From NCBI GenBank assembly GCA_035495815.1, contig DATJFH010000150.1, forward strand, positions 1 to 53,087: a DNA stretch of 53,087 nucleotides, written 5' to 3'. The notes beneath the pieces are model-generated. The model ran no database searches. It had not been told where the DNA came from and saw only the letters and a program-made list of their open reading frames with translations. Source of the DNA: DATJFH01 sp035495815. GTDB lineage: Bacteria; Acidobacteriota; Terriglobia; Bryobacterales; Bryobacteraceae. Position 1 is the stretch's first letter; each line of letters opens with the position of its first letter. A program made the translations under genes and the position numbers. Shown one piece after another: positions 27,281 through 35,220 of this stretch.

Positions 27281-27901
27281 ATGGATATTTTTACTGGCAA
27301 TCTGGGGTGGATCGAGGTGATCTGCGGTCCCATGTTTTCCGGCAAGAGCGAGGAGCTGATCCGCCGCCTGCGAAGGGCGACCATCGCGCGTAAGCGGGTC
27401 CAGGTGTTCAAGCCGGTCATCGACACCCGCTATTCGAAAGACGAAATCGTCTCTCACGGGGACCTGCGGATGAAATCGGAGGTGCTGGAGAGCCCTCGGG
27501 ACATGCTGCGCAGAATCGACTGGCGCACGGAAGTGGTCGGCGTCGATGAGGCCAACTTCTTGGGCCCGGACCTGATCGAGATCGCCGGCACGCTGGCCGA
27601 CAGCGGGAAGCAGGTATTGATCGCCGGGCTGGATACGGACTACATGGGAAGGCCCTTCCCGCCGATTCCCGATCTGCTGGCGCTGGCGGAGTCGATCACC
27701 AAGACGCTGGCCATCTGCGTTCGTTGTGGAAACCCCGCCAAGCACACGCAACGTCTAGTGGAGTCAGATGACTTGATTGTCGTCGGCGCCGGCGGGATGT
27801 ACGAAGCCCGCTGCCGCCGCTGTTTCGAACCCGGGGTTCCCAGGCAGGAAGAGATGGATTTCCTCAAAGCCCGGCGGCGCGCCGAGCCGCAACCTCGCTG
27901 A
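27281..27901 (+). CDS. tdk: Thymidine kinase
   Basis: Phosphorylates thymidine in the nucleotide salvage pathway. It is a 206-residue type II TK. Walker A is GPMFSGKSEELIRRL near residue 14, the acidic motif is VVGVDEANFLG near 88, the loop GLDTDYMGRPFPPIPDLLALAE near 118 contacts the nucleoside, and the zinc cysteines are in CVRCG and CRRC. The frame is open upstream, but the ATG at 27281 gives the family N-terminus (TGNLGWIEVICGPMFSGKS). The preceding ribosome site is weak. The lasso domain is complete. Confidence 0.96.
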   Translation: MDIFTGNLGWIEVICGPMFSGKSEELIRRLRRATIARKRVQVFKPVIDTRYSKDEIVSHGDLRMKSEVLESPRDMLRRIDWRTEVVGVDEANFLGPDLIEIAGTLADSGKQVLIAGLDTDYMGRPFPPIPDLLALAESITKTLAICVRCGNPAKHTQRLVESDDLIVVGAGGMYEARCRRCFEPGVPRQEEMDFLKARRRAEPQPR

Positions 27902-27904
27902 TCC

Positions 27905-27913
27905 TGCTAGAAT
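27905..27913 (+). promoter_or_regulatory. Extended -10 element before the coiled-coil gene
   Basis: TGC followed by TAGAAT forms an extended -10 (TGn plus five of six bases). There is no -35, as is usual for this class. The GTG start at 27949 has AAGGAG at 27936-27941. Confidence 0.4.
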
Positions 27914-27948
27914 GAGTTTAATTATTTCGTTTCAAAGGAGTTCCGCTA

Positions 27949-28842
27949 GTGAGTGATTCGATGCAAACGTATCCGCCAGCGCCCGGCGATTCCAGTTCCA
28001 GCCTCAAAACGGCCGTACTGGTGGGCGCCGTAATCGCCATGCTCGCCGCCAATGTCTACCTGTACATGCAGGTGGACGTACTGAAAACCGAAATCTCCAA
28101 GCTTCGGGAATCCATCGCGACCGAAGTCACCAACCTCAGAGAAAACTCCAGCGCGACTACAGCCACCCACCGGAAGAGCATCGAGACCCTGAAGAGCGAG
28201 CTCGAAGCTGCCCGGAGAACCGCGGCCACCGCCGCCAGCCACGCCAAGAGCGAAGCCGAGAGCCACGCCGATCAGATTGCCAAGCAACTGGCCGCCGAGC
28301 AGAAACGGCAGGCGCAGCAGATTGCCGGGGAGCTCAACCAGGTGAAGGAGGTCGCCAGCACCACCAGTACCGCCATGAACACCAAATTCGCCGACGTCAA
28401 TAATGAAGTCAGCTCGGTGAAGACGCAGGTGGCTTCGACCCGGTCGGAGCTCGAAAAGACCATCGGGGATCTGAAGAAAGTGACCGGCGATCTGGGCGTC
28501 CAGAGCGGCTACATTGCCACCAACGGCAAGGAACTGGCGGCCCTCAAGCGTCTCGGCGAGCGGAACTACTTCGAGTTCAACCTGGCCAAGGCGAAGACCC
28601 CGCAGAAAGTCGGCGACATCACGCTGCTGCTCAAGAAGACGGACCAGAAGAAGAACAAGTACACGGTGGAAGTCTTCGCCGACGACAAGAAGACGGAAAA
28701 GAAGGACAGGAACATCAACGAGCCGGTGCAGTTCTATACCGCCAAGGCGCGGCAGCCGTACGAGCTGGTGGTGAACGAAGTCGGCAAGGATGTGATCAAG
28801 GGATACCTGGCCACTCCGAAGGATCAGATCGCCAGGAATTAG
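27949..28842 (+). CDS. Membrane-anchored coiled-coil protein
   Basis: A 297-residue protein of unknown role. A short proline/serine-rich cytoplasmic start (about 1-20) is followed by one transmembrane helix (about 22-42, AVLVGAVIAMLAANVYLYM). Heptad-rich coiled coil runs over about 45-195 (VDVLKTEISKLRESIATEV, KSIETLKSELEAARRTAA), resembling a tether or chemoreceptor-like stalk. The C-terminal globular domain (about 200-297, RNYFEFNLAKAKTPQKVGDITLLLKKTD and a lysine-rich KKTEKKDRN loop) looks like a beta-sandwich. The start is GTG with AAGGAG upstream. It follows tdk by 47 bases with its own extended -10. I do not recognise a named family. Confidence 0.75.
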   Translation: MSDSMQTYPPAPGDSSSSLKTAVLVGAVIAMLAANVYLYMQVDVLKTEISKLRESIATEVTNLRENSSATTATHRKSIETLKSELEAARRTAATAASHAKSEAESHADQIAKQLAAEQKRQAQQIAGELNQVKEVASTTSTAMNTKFADVNNEVSSVKTQVASTRSELEKTIGDLKKVTGDLGVQSGYIATNGKELAALKRLGERNYFEFNLAKAKTPQKVGDITLLLKKTDQKKNKYTVEVFADDKKTEKKDRNINEPVQFYTAKARQPYELVVNEVGKDVIKGYLATPKDQIARN

Positions 28843-28869
28843 CCGGGCGTTGGCCGGAATCGCAGCAGG

Positions 28870-29751
28870 CTAATCGCCGCCAAAAACTGCCCGCAGCGAT
28901 TCCGCCTCGAGAAGGCGCTCCCCCCACTTCTCGATCTGAGCCGGTGTGGCGGTGGCCAGTTTGTCGGCTACCCACTTCGGAAGTTTCTTGAAACGATGCT
29001 GGAGAATGCGGTGCAAGAGGATCGCCTCCCCTTCGAGGCGTCCTCGCTTCAGACCGCGCTCCAGACCCTTTTCGAGACCCTGTTCCAGACCCCGCTCCAG
29101 GCCTTGTTCCATTCCCTTCTTGAATTCGCGGCCGAGAACCTTATGATCGAGTAGACTGTTCAACACCGGCACTTTCCTGATCTCCTCTTCGACTTCCGTC
29201 TCGATCCCTCTCAATCCACAGATTACCATTAGTTGTCCCAGCGCTTCCTCGCGCGCTTTGGCGTTCAGCGTGATGATCGTCGTCAAAATGCGGCGGATGG
29301 CTTTCCGCCGATTCTTCAACCGCATCAGCACCGAGAGGATCTGATCGCCCACAGCAACGCTTTCGAGATAACGGGCCCCATTCAACTGGCGCAGGTCCAC
29401 CACCCGGAATCGGAAACTGAGCGTCGGACTCCTGAATCGGCCGATCATCCGCAGCTTCGCGCGCCCCACGTATACTAGCGCCTGCCGCGGATGCCGGCCC
29501 CAGGCCTGGTAGATTTCCGCGTAGTAACCCGCCATGCGCAGCTCGAACAGCTTCTGGTTCTCACTCATGAACTCCAGGTGAACGATGTCGCCCCCCGAGG
29601 TTTCACCGAGCAGATCCGCGCGGGTATTGCGGATCGACGGCAGCTCTTTGTCCAGCCAGCGCTTCACCGGGCTGCCGGCGATCTCCCGAACCGCCCGGCT
29701 GGATTGGCTGCGGAACAGCAGCTTCAATACGACGTCGTAATCTTGAGCCAC
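28870..29751 (-). CDS. Rpn/PD-(D/E)XK nuclease-transposase family protein with tetrapeptide repeats
   Basis: A 293-residue protein of the Rpn/YhgA-like type. The nuclease-like core keeps D46 (RADLLGE) and E60 (VHLEF), but the position expected to be Q or K is M62, so catalysis may be impaired. A central helical region follows (about 140-215), then a repeat block of about 20 residues (EQGLERGLEQGLEKGLERGL) and a C-terminal DUF4351-like helical domain (LLHRILQHRFKKLPKWV). The repeat lies in DNA at 29050-29109. Its start is 10 bases after the VWFA stop, so it may be the last gene of the tex-adaptor-VWFA string. E. coli Rpn proteins promote recA-independent recombination, but a role here is not shown. 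Confidence 0.8.
   Translation of the reverse strand: MAQDYDVVLKLLFRSQSSRAVREIAGSPVKRWLDKELPSIRNTRADLLGETSGGDIVHLEFMSENQKLFELRMAGYYAEIYQAWGRHPRQALVYVGRAKLRMIGRFRSPTLSFRFRVVDLRQLNGARYLESVAVGDQILSVLMRLKNRRKAIRRILTTIITLNAKAREEALGQLMVICGLRGIETEVEEEIRKVPVLNSLLDHKVLGREFKKGMEQGLERGLEQGLEKGLERGLKRGRLEGEAILLHRILQHRFKKLPKWVADKLATATPAQIEKWGERLLEAESLRAVFGGD
29050..29109 (-). repeat. Five 12-bp tandem units inside the Rpn-like gene
   Basis: Five imperfect 12-base units (plus-strand form cagaccgcgctc and close variants) run head to tail over 29050-29109 and encode repeated Gly-Leu-Glu-(Arg/Gln/Lys). The units are multiples of three, so gain or loss of a unit would keep the frame. Confidence 0.8.
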
Positions 29752-29761
29752 GGGTTGAAAA

Positions 29762-30562
29762 CTACCACTCCAGCGGGAGCGCGGAAGTAAACCACTTTCC
29801 CGGGCGGGCGATCTCCACTCTCAACTTTTCGCCGAGCGCCAGATTCCCCGGGATGGTCACCGTGTAATGGCCGCGGACCACCTCGAAAATACGCGCTCCG
29901 ATCTCGGCTCCTCCCGATTTCCGCATGTCCCGCAGATTGAAACAGGCGCCGCCCGTCCGCTGCGCCAGGCGCTCGAAGAGCGACCGCTCACGGCCGGTTG
30001 CGTACACAGGATAGATCGAGACGCCGCTCTTGCGCGCCAGACGGGCCACGTCGCGCTCCGACACCCGGCTGTCGCCCTCGTAGCCGGAGGTCAGCAGCAC
30101 CACCACCCGGCGGAAGGTCGCGTTCTTCATTCCGGTGTCGATGGCCGCATACAGGCCGTCGAGCAGCCGGGGCGTGTTCCCGTAGCTCACCGAGTTGATC
30201 GCTTTGGCTAATAGCTGCTTGCTGGCCGTGAAGTCCTGAATCAGATCGGCGGACGAGTGGTAAGCCACGATCGCCATCTGTTCTTTCGGCTTGAGCTGCG
30301 CCGTCAACTCCTCGGCCAGCGGACGCACCAACTCCCCGGCAAGGCTGGTGTCGAGCAGGAACATCACATCCACGGTCTCGGACGAAAATTCGGCCGCCTC
30401 CGCCTTCCGCGCCAGCTTGTCTTCGAAGAGGGTGAAATCCCCGGCTTTGAGATCGACCGCCGGTTTTCCGGATTTGGCGTCCACTACCGTCACCGAAACA
30501 CGATTCGCGGCCGCGGCCGGCATGGCGCACAGCAGCGCCAGAACCCAGCAGCTACTTGACAA
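29762..30562 (-). CDS. Exported VWFA-domain protein
   Basis: A 266-residue protein with a signal peptide (about 1-19, VLALLCAMPAAAAN), a strand-rich segment (VTVVDAKSGKPAVDLKAGDFTLFED) and a von Willebrand A domain from about residue 65. The MIDAS region reads FLLDTSLAGELV (DTS only, no DxSxS), so metal binding is doubtful. LLTSGYEGDSRV sits where the late MIDAS aspartate is expected. The only reasonable start is a TTG at 30562, overlapping the last codons of the upstream adaptor by 11 bases, so translational coupling is likely. This is the third VWFA protein in the window. Its linkage to an efflux adaptor is unusual. Confidence 0.8.
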   Translation of the reverse strand: MSSSCWVLALLCAMPAAAANRVSVTVVDAKSGKPAVDLKAGDFTLFEDKLARKAEAAEFSSETVDVMFLLDTSLAGELVRPLAEELTAQLKPKEQMAIVAYHSSADLIQDFTASKQLLAKAINSVSYGNTPRLLDGLYAAIDTGMKNATFRRVVVLLTSGYEGDSRVSERDVARLARKSGVSIYPVYATGRERSLFERLAQRTGGACFNLRDMRKSGGAEIGARIFEVVRGHYTVTIPGNLALGEKLRVEIARPGKWFTSALPLEW

Positions 30563-31769
30563 TGGTCACCTTCACGCCCGAATCGAGACGCGCTACCTGG
30601 GTGCTGGCGATGGTTTCACCCGCCTCGACACCCTCGATCACTTCGGTGTCGGAGCCGAAGCGGTCGCCGATTTTCACTTCCCGCGCTTCGATGATGTCGC
30701 CCTTCACGACGTACACCTTGTTCGAGCCGAACACGTAGTTGATCGCCAGAGTCGGTACCAGCTTGATCATGTCCAGCTTATCGGTATGGACACGGGCCTT
30801 GGCGTAGGAGCCGGGCTTGAGCAGCGCGCCCGGATTGTCGATCAGCGCCTCCACGATGAACGTACGCTTGCTTTGATCGACGGTCGGCGAAATGCGCCAT
30901 ATCTTGCCGTGGAACGTCCGGTTCGGGAACGCCTCGAGCGAAACCTCCGCCACCTGGCCCGTCTTCACCCACGGCGCCATCCGCTCCGGAGCTTCGATCC
31001 TCAGCCGTATCGGGTCGATCTTCACCAGCGTAAAGACGGGCGTGTTCGGCCTCACGTACTGGCCGACATTCACCAGCCGGTCCTTCACCCATCCCGGCTC
31101 GGGGGCGACAATCGTCGTGTCCCGCAGCTTCTTCCGCTGCAGATCGACCACCGCTTTCATCCTCTCGATCTCCCGGACCAGATTGCGGGTCTGGTTGAGC
31201 GTGGTGTCGTAGGCGGCCTGCATCGCGTGATAATGCGTTTCAGCCGCATCCAGATCCTGCTTGGAGCCGATGCCCTGATCGCTCAGGCTCCTCGACCGCG
31301 TGTAGCGCTGCTGGGCGTCGGTCAGGTCTGCCTGCGCGCGCCGCACGTCGGGCGTCAGCTTGATATCCGCCACCCGGTCTTTCTCGTCCTTGAGCCCCAG
31401 CCGCTCGAGCGACTGCCGTAGCTGCGCCTCGTTCTGCGCCAGCAGGTAGCGCTGCTCTTCGTCCGACACGCGCACCAGCACATGACCCTTGGGCACGCTG
31501 TCGCCGAGATCGGCTCCCACCTCCACTACCCGGCCGTCGATCTCCGAGCTGATGGTTACTTCTTCGAAAGGAAACAGGGTTCCCACCGATTCCACGTCGC
31601 GCGGCGCCTGCCTGGCGGCCACCTTGACGACCTTCACTGGGATGGGGCCGGAATCCTGCTTGGCCTGGACGGCAGGCTGCTTGTTGCATCCCGCCAGCGC
31701 ACCGAATGCGAGGATCGCCGCGAGCGATGCCACTCGCCCTCTCTGGCGCATATGTTTGGTCGCTTCCAT
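30552..31769 (-). CDS. RND-type efflux adaptor lipoprotein without adjacent pump
   Basis: A 405-residue HlyD/AcrA-family periplasmic adaptor. A lipobox (AFGALAGC, cysteine near residue 28) predicts a lipoprotein. The lipoyl-like domain halves are DVESVGTLFPFEEVTISSEIDGRVVEV and VAPEPGWVKDRLVNVGQYVRPNTPV, separated by a long helical hairpin (about 115-225) with coiled-coil heptads. The beta-barrel and membrane-proximal domains end in GVEAGETIASTQVARLD. Such adaptors connect an inner-membrane RND pump to TolC. Here no pump or TolC gene is next to it; the operon continues with a VWFA gene. It begins eight bases after the tex stop. It is distinct from the adaptor at 46351-47556. Confidence 0.9.
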   Translation of the reverse strand: MEATKHMRQRGRVASLAAILAFGALAGCNKQPAVQAKQDSGPIPVKVVKVAARQAPRDVESVGTLFPFEEVTISSEIDGRVVEVGADLGDSVPKGHVLVRVSDEEQRYLLAQNEAQLRQSLERLGLKDEKDRVADIKLTPDVRRAQADLTDAQQRYTRSRSLSDQGIGSKQDLDAAETHYHAMQAAYDTTLNQTRNLVREIERMKAVVDLQRKKLRDTTIVAPEPGWVKDRLVNVGQYVRPNTPVFTLVKIDPIRLRIEAPERMAPWVKTGQVAEVSLEAFPNRTFHGKIWRISPTVDQSKRTFIVEALIDNPGALLKPGSYAKARVHTDKLDMIKLVPTLAINYVFGSNKVYVVKGDIIEAREVKIGDRFGSDTEVIEGVEAGETIASTQVARLDSGVKVTIVK

Positions 31770-31777
31770 ATACTAAA

Positions 31778-34030
31778 TTAGCGCGTTCGAAACCGGCTCG
31801 CCAATTGCGCCAGCTGGTCCGCCACCGCCGGTTTCGGGGGCTCAGGCTTCTTCGCGTGCTTCTGCCGGGGAGCGTCCACCGCTTCGAGCGCCTTGATCGA
31901 AAGCGCGATGCGCTTGGCCTTGGCGTCGGCGGACAGCACCTTCACCTTGACGATCTGCCCCACCTTCACCGCTTCCTTCGGATCTTTGATGTAGCGCGCC
32001 GAAAGCTCGCTGACGTGCACCAGTCCGTCCTGGTGAACGCCCACGTCGACGAAGGCGCCGAAGTTCGTCACGTTGGTGACCGTCCCTTCGAGGATCATGC
32101 CGGGCGCGAGATCGGAGATTTCCTTGACGTCCTCCCGCCATTGCGGCGCCGTGAACTTCTCGCGCGGATCCCGTCCGGGCTTGCGCAGCTCCTCGCGAAT
32201 GTCGTTCAGCGTATAGATTCCGACCTGCTCGGTTTGAAAATTCTCGATGCGCACCTTTTCGAGCAGTTCGGGTCGGGCGATCAGGTCTTCCACTTTCGCT
32301 CCGAGCGAATCGGCGATTCTCGACACCACCGGATACGATTCCGGATGCACCGCCGTCATGTCCAGCGGGTTCGCTCCGCCGCGGATGCGCAGAAATCCGG
32401 CGGCTTGCTCGAAGGTCTTGGGTCCGAATCCGGGGACGGCGGAAAGCTCGACGCGCGAGTGGAATTTGCCGTGATCGTTGCGGTATTCGACAATCTTCTG
32501 CGCGGTCCGCTCGTTGATGCCGGCCACGTAGCGCAGCAGCGAGTGGGAAGCGGTATTCAAGTCCACTCCCACGCGATTGACGCAGGATTCCACCGTGCCT
32601 TCCAGGCTCTGCATCAGCTTCTTCTGGTCCACGTCATGCTGATACTGGCCGACGCCGATCGATTTGGGATCGATCTTCACCAGCTCGGCGAGCGGATCCT
32701 GCAGCCGCCGCGCGATGGAAATGGCGCCGCGGATGGTTACGTCCAGGTTGGGGAACTCCTTCCCCGCCAGCTCCGACGCCGAGTAGACCGACGCGCCCGC
32801 TTCGCTCACCACCACGCTGAAAATCCGGTCGAGCGCCGCCTGCCGCAGGAAGTCGCGCACGAAGGCGCTGGCTTCCCGCGAACCGGTGCCGTTGCCGATG
32901 GCGATGGCCTGCACGTTATGGCGAGTAATCAGCTTCGAAAGTGTGGTCACCGCGCCCGCCAGATCCTGACGCGGCTCCATCGGATAGATCACCGCCGAGT
33001 CCAGAAATTTGCCGGTGTCATCCACCACCGCCAGCTTGCAGCCGGTCCGAATCCCGGGGTCGACCGCCAGTACGGCCAGCATTCCCGCGGGCGGCGCGAG
33101 CAGCAGGTTCTCCAGGTTGTCGCGAAAGACGCGGATGGCCTCTTCGTCGGAGCGATCCTTCAACTCCAGGCGAACCTCGGTCTGGATGGACGGATTGAGC
33201 AGCCGCTCGTAGCAATCCACCACCGCCATTTCGAGCTGCGGAACCCAGTCGCCCTGTTCGCGAATCACCTTGTTCTTCAGATACGTGAGCGGCTGGGTGG
33301 GATCGAGCTCGATCTCGAACCGCAGCACGCCTTCCTTGGCGCCGCGCCGGATGGCCAGCATGCGGTGGGAGGGGATCTTCGCCGCCGGCTCGCTGTACTG
33401 GACATACGTCTTGTACTTGCCTTCCGGGTCCTCGGCGCCTTCAATCGCCTTGCTCACCACCACGCCGTGATCGAGCATGAGCTGCCGGACTGTCTTCCGG
33501 AACTCGGCGTTTTCACTGATCCACTCGGCCACGATGTGCCGGGCGCCTTCGAGCGCTTCCCCGGCGGGCATGGAGAAGCCGCCGGCGAGCTCAGCCAGCG
33601 ATCCTCCGCCGCTTTTTTGCTCCCACAGGTAGAGCGCCAGTGGCTCGAGTCCCTTCTCGCGCGCGATGGAGGCTTTGGTCCGCCGCTTGGGTTTGTAAGG
33701 CAGGTACAGGTCTTCGAGCTCGTTCTTATCGAGAACGGACTCGATCCTGGCGCGCAGCTCCGGAGTCAGCTTGCCTTGCTCGCCGATCGTGGAGAGTACG
33801 GTTTCGCGGCGATCCTCCAGCTCCCGGAAATATTCGAGTTTCTCCTGAATGGCGCGGATCTGCACTTCGTCCAGGTTCCCGGTGGCTTCCTTTCGATAGC
33901 GCGAAATGAACGGGACGGTGCCGCCCTCGTCCAAAAGTCCGATGGCGGCGACCAGGCTTTTCAGGGGAACATTCAACAGTTGAGCGATGTGGAGAAGGAC
34001 GGGAGTGGACAGCGCCTTGGGTTCGGTCAT
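31778..34030 (-). CDS. tex: Tex family S1 RNA-binding transcription accessory protein
   Basis: A 750-residue Tex protein, normal in length. N-terminal helical domain (about 1-200: FISRYRKEATGNLDEVQIRAI, LYLPYKPKRRTKASIAREKGLEPLA), YqgF/RuvX-like nuclease-fold domain (about 325-440: VLAVDPGIRTGCKLAVVDDTGK), helix-hairpin-helix repeats (about 480-560: DLNTASHSLLRYVAGIN, LSAVPGFGPKTFEQAAGFLRI) and a C-terminal S1 domain (about 640-715: GMILEGTVTNVTNFGAFVDVGVHQDGLVHVSEL). Tex binds nucleic acid and acts in transcription elongation and stress in other bacteria. Transcription probably starts from the shared -10 at 34045-34051, leaving a leader of only about nine bases. Confidence 0.97.
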   Translation of the reverse strand: MTEPKALSTPVLLHIAQLLNVPLKSLVAAIGLLDEGGTVPFISRYRKEATGNLDEVQIRAIQEKLEYFRELEDRRETVLSTIGEQGKLTPELRARIESVLDKNELEDLYLPYKPKRRTKASIAREKGLEPLALYLWEQKSGGGSLAELAGGFSMPAGEALEGARHIVAEWISENAEFRKTVRQLMLDHGVVVSKAIEGAEDPEGKYKTYVQYSEPAAKIPSHRMLAIRRGAKEGVLRFEIELDPTQPLTYLKNKVIREQGDWVPQLEMAVVDCYERLLNPSIQTEVRLELKDRSDEEAIRVFRDNLENLLLAPPAGMLAVLAVDPGIRTGCKLAVVDDTGKFLDSAVIYPMEPRQDLAGAVTTLSKLITRHNVQAIAIGNGTGSREASAFVRDFLRQAALDRIFSVVVSEAGASVYSASELAGKEFPNLDVTIRGAISIARRLQDPLAELVKIDPKSIGVGQYQHDVDQKKLMQSLEGTVESCVNRVGVDLNTASHSLLRYVAGINERTAQKIVEYRNDHGKFHSRVELSAVPGFGPKTFEQAAGFLRIRGGANPLDMTAVHPESYPVVSRIADSLGAKVEDLIARPELLEKVRIENFQTEQVGIYTLNDIREELRKPGRDPREKFTAPQWREDVKEISDLAPGMILEGTVTNVTNFGAFVDVGVHQDGLVHVSELSARYIKDPKEAVKVGQIVKVKVLSADAKAKRIALSIKALEAVDAPRQKHAKKPEPPKPAVADQLAQLASRFRTR

Positions 34031-34044
34031 TTGAGCGACTTTCC

Positions 34045-34051
34045 TATGATA
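34045..34051. promoter_or_regulatory. Shared bidirectional -10 between tex and the DNA ligase gene
   Basis: TATGATA reads as TATGAT (34045-34050) towards the ligase and as TATCAT (34046-34051) towards tex. Both match the -10 consensus at five of six positions. The two start codons are only 39 bases apart, so divergent initiation from this one element would be mutually exclusive. Confidence 0.42.
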
Positions 34052-34069
34052 CCCGGAGTAAGATGAGGC

Positions 34070-35146
34070 GTGGATCTTCCCGTGAACCCGCCCGTTCTGC
34101 CGATGCTCGCCAAGCGGACCGGCGAATTGCCGGCGGGCGGAAACTGGATCTTCGAGCCCAAATGGGACGGCTTTCGCGCGCTGGTGTTCCGCGACGGAGA
34201 CGAAGTCCTGATTCAGAGCCGCGATGAAAAGCCGCTGAACCGCTACTTTCCGGAGCTGCTCGATCCGCTGCGGGCGGCCCTGCCTGCCCGCTGCGTGCTG
34301 GACGGCGAGCTCGTGATCGTGAAGGACGGCGGGCTCGATTTCGACGCGCTACAGCTGCGTCTTCATCCGGCCGCGTCGCGGGTGCAACTGTTGTCGCGGC
34401 AGATCCCGGCGTCGGTCGTGTTCTTCGACCTGCTTTGCGAAGCCGAGCGCGATTTGCGCGGAGAGCCCTTTGAAAGCCGGCGGCGGGAGTTGGAATCGCT
34501 GCTTACATCGGCGGCGGCGCCGATCCATTTGACGCCGGCGACCCGCGAACGGAGCGTGGCTTCCGACTGGTTTCGCCGCTTCGAGGGAGCCGGGCTCGAC
34601 GGCGTGATGGCCAAGCCGGCCGGGGGAATTTACGAGCCCGATAAGCGGGTGATGCTGAAGGTCAAGCACGAGCGTGATTGCGACTGCGTGGTGGCCGGCT
34701 TCCGATGGCACAGGAAAGGCGATCGCCGGGCTGTCGGCTCGCTGCTGCTCGGCCTGTTCGATGATTCCGGCGCGCTGCAGCACGTCGGCGTCTGCGCCAG
34801 CTTCACCGACGAGAAGCGGAGAGAGCTCGTGGACTTTCTGACGCCATATCGCCAGCACGCGCTCGCCGGCCACCCCTGGCAGAGCTGGGCGGCAGGCGCT
34901 GAAGGTGGAAATCGAATGCCGGGCGGCCAGAGCCGCTGGAGTCAGGGCAAGGACCTGTCATGGGAGCCGCTGCGGCCGGAGTTGGTGGTGGAGGTCGCGT
35001 ACGAGCATATGCAGGGCCCCCGCTTCCGCCACATGGCCCGGTTCCGAAGGTGGCGTCCCGACAAGAAGCCTGCCGATTGCACGTATGCCCAGCTCGAGGT
35101 GGTTCCCCCGCAGGAGCTGGCCGCCGTTTTCGGCAGCGGCCGTTGA
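34070..35146 (+). CDS. ATP-dependent DNA ligase (LigC/LigD-ligase type)
   Basis: A 358-residue ATP-dependent ligase, nick sealing by an AMP-lysine intermediate. The nucleotidyl-transfer lysine is K31 in FEPKWDGFRAL, followed by motif III (VFFDLLCEAERDLRGEPF), motif IV (GLDGVMAKPAGGIYEPDKR near residue 180) and motif V (KVKHERDCDCVV). The C-terminal OB fold spans about 215-345. It lacks the primase and nuclease domains of LigD and a Ku gene is not in the window, so LigC-type repair ligase is the best label. The start is GTG with GGAG 12 bases upstream. It is divergent from tex. Confidence 0.93.
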   Translation: MDLPVNPPVLPMLAKRTGELPAGGNWIFEPKWDGFRALVFRDGDEVLIQSRDEKPLNRYFPELLDPLRAALPARCVLDGELVIVKDGGLDFDALQLRLHPAASRVQLLSRQIPASVVFFDLLCEAERDLRGEPFESRRRELESLLTSAAAPIHLTPATRERSVASDWFRRFEGAGLDGVMAKPAGGIYEPDKRVMLKVKHERDCDCVVAGFRWHRKGDRRAVGSLLLGLFDDSGALQHVGVCASFTDEKRRELVDFLTPYRQHALAGHPWQSWAAGAEGGNRMPGGQSRWSQGKDLSWEPLRPELVVEVAYEHMQGPRFRHMARFRRWRPDKKPADCTYAQLEVVPPQELAAVFGSGR

Positions 35147-35220
35147 AAGCCGGCTGAGCGGCGCAGACACGTTCTTTTGCCAAGATCCCGGAGGGCAACC
35201 GCCGGGCCGCCGGTCTTCGC

